Source of the DNA: Plantibacter sp. PA-3-X8
GTDB lineage: Bacteria; Actinomycetota; Actinomycetes; Actinomycetales; Microbacteriaceae
Assembly: GCF_003856975.1 (NCBI RefSeq)
Contig: NZ_CP033107.1
Location: forward strand, 1,426,001-1,490,000
Direction: 5' to 3'
Length of the DNA: 64,000 nucleotides
The notes below the pieces were generated by a model, which had not been told where the DNA came from, searched no databases, and was given only the letters and a program-made list of their open reading frames with translations. Both the position numbers and the translations under genes were made by a program. Every line of letters begins with the position of its first letter. The first letter of the stretch is position 1. Below are positions 60,787-64,000 of this stretch, piece by piece.

Positions 60787-61695
60787 ATGGCGATCGCAGC
60801 CCCACCGCAACGCACCCGCTCCAGCAGTCGCGTCCGCAGGAATGCGCTCGTCGGCTGGAGCTTCATCCTGCCGAACTTCATCGGCTTCGCGCTCCTGACC
60901 CTCATCCCGATGTGCGCGGCGTTCGTCATCGCGTTCATGAAGTGGGACTCGTACTCACCGCCCGAGTGGGTCGGGTTCGCGAACTTCGCCCGCATGATGC
61001 GTGACGAGTCCTTCTGGATCGCACTCGGCAACACCGCCTACTACGCGGCCGGCCACATCCCGCTCACGATCCTCGCGTCCCTCGGTCTGGCACTGCTCCT
61101 CAACCGCAAGCTGCGCGGCCTGGGCTTCTTCCGCACCGCGATGTTCTTCCCGTACATCACCTCGCTCGTCGCCGTCGCCGTCGTGTGGAACATGCTCTTC
61201 AACCCCACCGCCGGCCCGATCAACCAGTTCCTCGAGCTCATCGGTGTCGCCGACCCGCCCGGCTGGACGACGAGCTCCGCGTGGGCGATGCCCGCGGTGA
61301 TCATCACGAGCGTGTGGCGCGACATGGGCTACTACATGGTGCTCTACCTCGCGGGGCTCCAGGCGATCCCGCAGGAGTACTACGAGGCCGCCGAGGTCGA
61401 CGGTGCGAACGCCTGGCAGCGGTTCTGGAACATCACGATCCCGTCGCTGCGTCCGACGACGTTCTTCGTCCTCATCATGGTGACGATAGCGAGTTTCAAG
61501 GTGTTCGACCTCATCGTCGTCATGACGGGAGGCGGCCCAGGCCGGTCCACGCTCGTCCTCTCGCAGCTCATCTACCGCGAGGGCATCACCGAGAACCGCT
61601 TCGGATACTCCTCGGCGATCTCGCTCGTGCTGTTCGTCATCGTGCTCGTCTTCACCGTCGTCCAGTTCAAGCTGCAGCAGAGGAAGGAACGCTGA
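60787..61695 (+). CDS. Carbohydrate ABC transporter permease (MalF/UgpA type)
   Basis: A 302-residue permease with six TM segments: LVGWSFILPNFIGFALLTLI, LILASL-like TM2, and the coupling loop EYYEAAEVDGANAWQRFWNI, TIPSLRP. It matches the first permease of sugar importers. AAAGG precedes its ATG. TGATG overlap with the second permease. Confidence 0.92.
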   Translation: MAIAAPPQRTRSSSRVRRNALVGWSFILPNFIGFALLTLIPMCAAFVIAFMKWDSYSPPEWVGFANFARMMRDESFWIALGNTAYYAAGHIPLTILASLGLALLLNRKLRGLGFFRTAMFFPYITSLVAVAVVWNMLFNPTAGPINQFLELIGVADPPGWTTSSAWAMPAVIITSVWRDMGYYMVLYLAGLQAIPQEYYEAAEVDGANAWQRFWNITIPSLRPTTFFVLIMVTIASFKVFDLIVVMTGGGPGRSTLVLSQLIYREGITENRFGYSSAISLVLFVIVLVFTVVQFKLQQRKER

Positions 61696-62657
61696 TGTCG
61701 ACCAGTGCCACCACGCGTGCCTCGTCCACGGTCCCGTCGCAGGCGGAGGTCGCGATCGCCGAGGTCACCGACGCCATCACCCCGCCCGTGCTGCCCGGTG
61801 CTGGAGGCAAGCGCACCCGGGTGCGCCGCCACGGTCCGATCTCGCCGCTGCGCCGCGTGCTCATCTACGTCATGCTCGCTGCGCTGACGGCGATCATCTT
61901 CGTCCCGTTCTTCTGGATGGTCTCGTCGTCGCTCAAGCAGAACAACGAGGTGTTCTCGATCCCCGTCCAGTGGATCCCCACCGAGTTCGTCTGGCAGAAC
62001 TACGTCGACATCTGGACCCGCATCCCGATGCTGACCTACCTCAAGAACTCGCTGTTCCTGTCGGTCACCATCACGATCCTGCAGGTGCTCACCGGGAGCT
62101 TCGCCGCCTACGGCTTCTCGAAGATGCACTTCAAGGGACGTGACGTGCTGTTCGTGGCCTACATCGCGACGATCGCGGTGCCGTGGCAGGCCTACATGAT
62201 CCCGCAGTACATCATGATGCAGAACGCCGGCCTCGTGAACACGCACCTCTCGATCATCCTGCTGCAGGCGTTCGGCGCCTTCGGGGTCTTCCTCATGCGG
62301 CAGTACTACCTGACCATCCCCGACGAACTGAGCGAGGCCGCCCGCATCGACGGCCTCAACGAGTACGCGATCTGGTGGCGGATCATCCTGCCGCTGACGA
62401 AGCCGGCGCTCGCGAGCCTCGCGCTGCTGACCTTCGTCTCCACCTGGAACGACTACATGGGTCCGTTCATCTACCTGACGAGCAACGACCTCTGGACCGT
62501 GCAGCTCGGTCTGCGCTCCTTCGTCGGGCAGTACGACGCCGAATACGCGCTCATCATGGCCGGGTCCGTCGTCTCCGTCATCCCGATCGTGCTGATCTTC
62601 CTCCTCGGCCAGCGCTACTTCATCCAGGGCATCGCGACGAGCGGGATGAAGGGATGA
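61695..62657 (+). CDS. Carbohydrate ABC transporter permease (MalG/UgpE type)
   Basis: A 320-residue permease. An unusually long Thr/Pro/Val-rich N-terminal tail of about 45 residues (TRASSTVPSQAEVAIAEVTD) precedes six TM segments; the coupling loop is LSEAARIDGLNEYAIWWRII, LPLTKPAL, and the end is YFIQGIATSGMKG. TGATG junction with the first permease and ATGA overlap with the next gene. Confidence 0.92.
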   Translation: MSTSATTRASSTVPSQAEVAIAEVTDAITPPVLPGAGGKRTRVRRHGPISPLRRVLIYVMLAALTAIIFVPFFWMVSSSLKQNNEVFSIPVQWIPTEFVWQNYVDIWTRIPMLTYLKNSLFLSVTITILQVLTGSFAAYGFSKMHFKGRDVLFVAYIATIAVPWQAYMIPQYIMMQNAGLVNTHLSIILLQAFGAFGVFLMRQYYLTIPDELSEAARIDGLNEYAIWWRIILPLTKPALASLALLTFVSTWNDYMGPFIYLTSNDLWTVQLGLRSFVGQYDAEYALIMAGSVVSVIPIVLIFLLGQRYFIQGIATSGMKG

Positions 62658-63355
62658 GCGCGGTGACCGATCGGCGTGCGGACAACCGTGCCGGCGGCGT
62701 GCGCGGGCTGCTGCAGCCGCGCCGGGAGACCTTCGAGTCGGTGTTCGGCGTCGTGTACCGATCCCTCATGGTCGGCGTCGGCGTCGGGATCGGCGCGCTC
62801 CCGCTGGCGGCCGCGATCGTCCTCGTCGCCGAGCCGCTCGCGAGCTGGCCGTTCCTGCTGCTGTGCTCGCTCCCGCTCGGCCCCGCCTTCGCCGCCGGCT
62901 GCTGGGCGTTCCAGCGGTCGCGCGATGCCGCCGATGCCGGGCCGCTGCGGGAGGTCGGGATCGGCCTCCTGCGGACCTGGCGTCCGGCGCTCGCCGTGTG
63001 GTCGCTCGTGTGCGCGCTCACGTTCATCGTCGTGATCGACATCGTCGCTGTGTGGGGGACGCCGTTCGCGATGCTGCTCGGGCCGCTGCTCGTCGTCGTG
63101 CTGCTGGTCGCGGTCCTCGCAGCCTTCGGCGTGTTCGCCGGGCTGGCGGCCGCTCCGGGCCTGCGGTTCCGGGCCCAGCTGCTCGGCGGGCCCGTCCGGA
63201 CCGTCCGTCGGCCAGGCACCTCGCTGCTCTCGCTTGTCCTCCTGGCCGCCTGGGCGGTCATCGTCCTCGCGCAACCGGTGCTCGGGCTCCTGGCCCTCGG
63301 CGGCTTCGTCCTCTACGCGGTCTGGAGCAACGCCGCGGCGGCGCTCGCCGACTGA
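62654..63355 (+). CDS. DUF624 (YesL-like) membrane protein
   Basis: A 233-residue protein with about five TM segments (VGVGVGIGALPLAAAIVLVA, FLLLCSLPLGPAFAAGCWAF and three more). YesL-type proteins in Bacillus sit in pectin/rhamnogalacturonan and related operons next to sugar importers, and their role is unknown. Coupled by ATGA to the permease, it closes the rightward operon. Confidence 0.8.
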   Translation: MSAVTDRRADNRAGGVRGLLQPRRETFESVFGVVYRSLMVGVGVGIGALPLAAAIVLVAEPLASWPFLLLCSLPLGPAFAAGCWAFQRSRDAADAGPLREVGIGLLRTWRPALAVWSLVCALTFIVVIDIVAVWGTPFAMLLGPLLVVVLLVAVLAAFGVFAGLAAAPGLRFRAQLLGGPVRTVRRPGTSLLSLVLLAAWAVIVLAQPVLGLLALGGFVLYAVWSNAAAALAD

Positions 63356-63404
63356 AGTCCCCGATCGCGCGACGGTCGGGTCGGTTGAGTGGTTGGATCG
63401 ACGC

Positions 63405-64000
63405 ATGGGCGAGCACAGAGGTCACGGGCACAGCGGTCAGCGGACACTCACCACCAGCGGATGGCACGACTTCTGGGCGAAGGGCGGTGTCGGGCGGGCG
63501 TTCCTGCTGGCGATCGTCTACCTCGCCCTGTACCTCGGTGCCGGATGGGTCGTCGGGCAGCTCTTCGGCTCGCAGATCGGCGAGGACGTCTTCGCGACCC
63601 CGCAGAGCGTGTTCTTCGGGCTCATGCTGCCGCTCGTCGTCGGCTCCCTCCTCCTGGCCGGCTTCGTCCTCTCGGTCGGATGGTTCCGGGAGCTGTTCGG
63701 AAGGCAGCCCATCCGCGGCCGGTGGTGGATGTGGGTCGCACCGATCGTGATCCTCGCCGCGGTCGTCCTGCGCCTGCTCGGCATCGACTACGGGAGCTAC
63801 GAGGGTTCCGTGGTCGCTGTCGCGATGCTGTCCGGGGTGTTCATCGGGTTCGCCGAGGAGATCCTGACCCGCGGCCTGGTCGTGAAGATGCTGCGCGACG
63901 CCGGCAGCTCGGAGTGGATCGTCATGGTGGTCTCCTCGCTGGTCTTCGCCCTGCTGCACGCCTCCAACCTCCTGTCGGGCCAACCGGTCACGACCGTGCT
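63405..64000 (+). CDS. CPBP family intramembrane metalloprotease, 3' end cut by window edge
   Basis: 198 codons are seen. After a His/Gly-rich start (EHRGHGHSGQ), several TM segments carry the CPBP/ABI motifs FAEEILTRGLVVKML (Glu-Glu-x3-Arg) and VFALLHASN (His with Asn). These glutamic-type membrane proteases act in bacteriocin self-immunity or protein maturation. TTGGAT ends 6 nt before the ATG, a possible leaderless start. The remainder lies outside the window. Confidence 0.85.
   Translation, partial: MGEHRGHGHSGQRTLTTSGWHDFWAKGGVGRAFLLAIVYLALYLGAGWVVGQLFGSQIGEDVFATPQSVFFGLMLPLVVGSLLLAGFVLSVGWFRELFGRQPIRGRWWMWVAPIVILAAVVLRLLGIDYGSYEGSVVAVAMLSGVFIGFAEEILTRGLVVKMLRDAGSSEWIVMVVSSLVFALLHASNLLSGQPVTTV

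Overview
The window is high-GC actinobacterial DNA with short intergenic gaps, many ATGA start/stop overlaps, and numerous genes that appear to be transcribed without a 5' leader. The two small paralogues at 9-10 kb (a family I know mainly from Microbacteriaceae), the regulator density and the plant-polysaccharide style carbohydrate loci suggest a soil- or plant-associated member of Microbacteriaceae. This is inference; no rRNA or tRNA gene is present to anchor it.

Layout. 0-9 kb: a TetR regulator with a clear palindromic operator, divergent from a peptide/oligosaccharide-type ABC importer (lipoprotein, two ATPases, two permeases) that ends in a GH3 beta-glucosidase, so it is probably an oligosaccharide uptake and hydrolysis operon. 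9-19 kb: stress and housekeeping genes (three small proteins, a Dps-like ferritin, a FUSC-type membrane protein, two general-stress SDRs, a GH15 glucoamylase/trehalase-like enzyme, an SMP-30 lactonase, and a holin-X/DUF3618/YihY membrane operon). 19-27 kb: a VOC dioxygenase plus carboxylesterase pair resembling the Bacillus mhqO/mhqD quinone-response genes, an Lrp regulator with a DUF2000 protein, a TetR/quinone-reductase pair with a palindromic operator, and an FAD monooxygenase. 27-37 kb: a rifampicin monooxygenase (rox) homologue with a rifamycin-associated-element-like palindrome in its promoter, a methyltransferase, an MFS exporter, an unusual monooxygenase/epoxide-hydrolase fusion, a DUF418 protein with a divergent TetR, a GNAT fusion and a HIT hydrolase. 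37-46 kb: a homoprotocatechuate (4-hydroxyphenylacetate) meta-cleavage cluster (hpaD, hpaE, GntR, an FAH-RraA fusion, hpaI, hpaH, MFS transporter, IclR) with two matching GntR boxes. 46-53 kb: small regulator/enzyme pairs (MarR with an F420-type reductase, TetR with an SDR), a class-V aminotransferase, and an FBP-domain (FusB-like) gene behind a long structured leader. 53-64 kb: a polysaccharide-utilisation locus (intracellular heparinase II/III-like lyase, DeoR/LacI hybrid regulator, 2-hydroxyacid dehydrogenase, DUF2264 protein, carbohydrate ABC importer, YesL-like protein), then a CPBP protease cut by the window end.

The least expected non-coding features are: (i) five copies of an exactly 57-bp palindromic repeat whose terminal TGA is the stop codon of the adjacent gene in every case; (ii) a separate 73-bp palindromic repeat pair forming the 3' ends of rox and the next methyltransferase in different reading frames; (iii) a 50-bp duplication of a translation start that creates a short ORF coupled to an ABC ATPase gene; and (iv) a consistent -10 box to start codon distance of 6-7 nt at more than a dozen genes.
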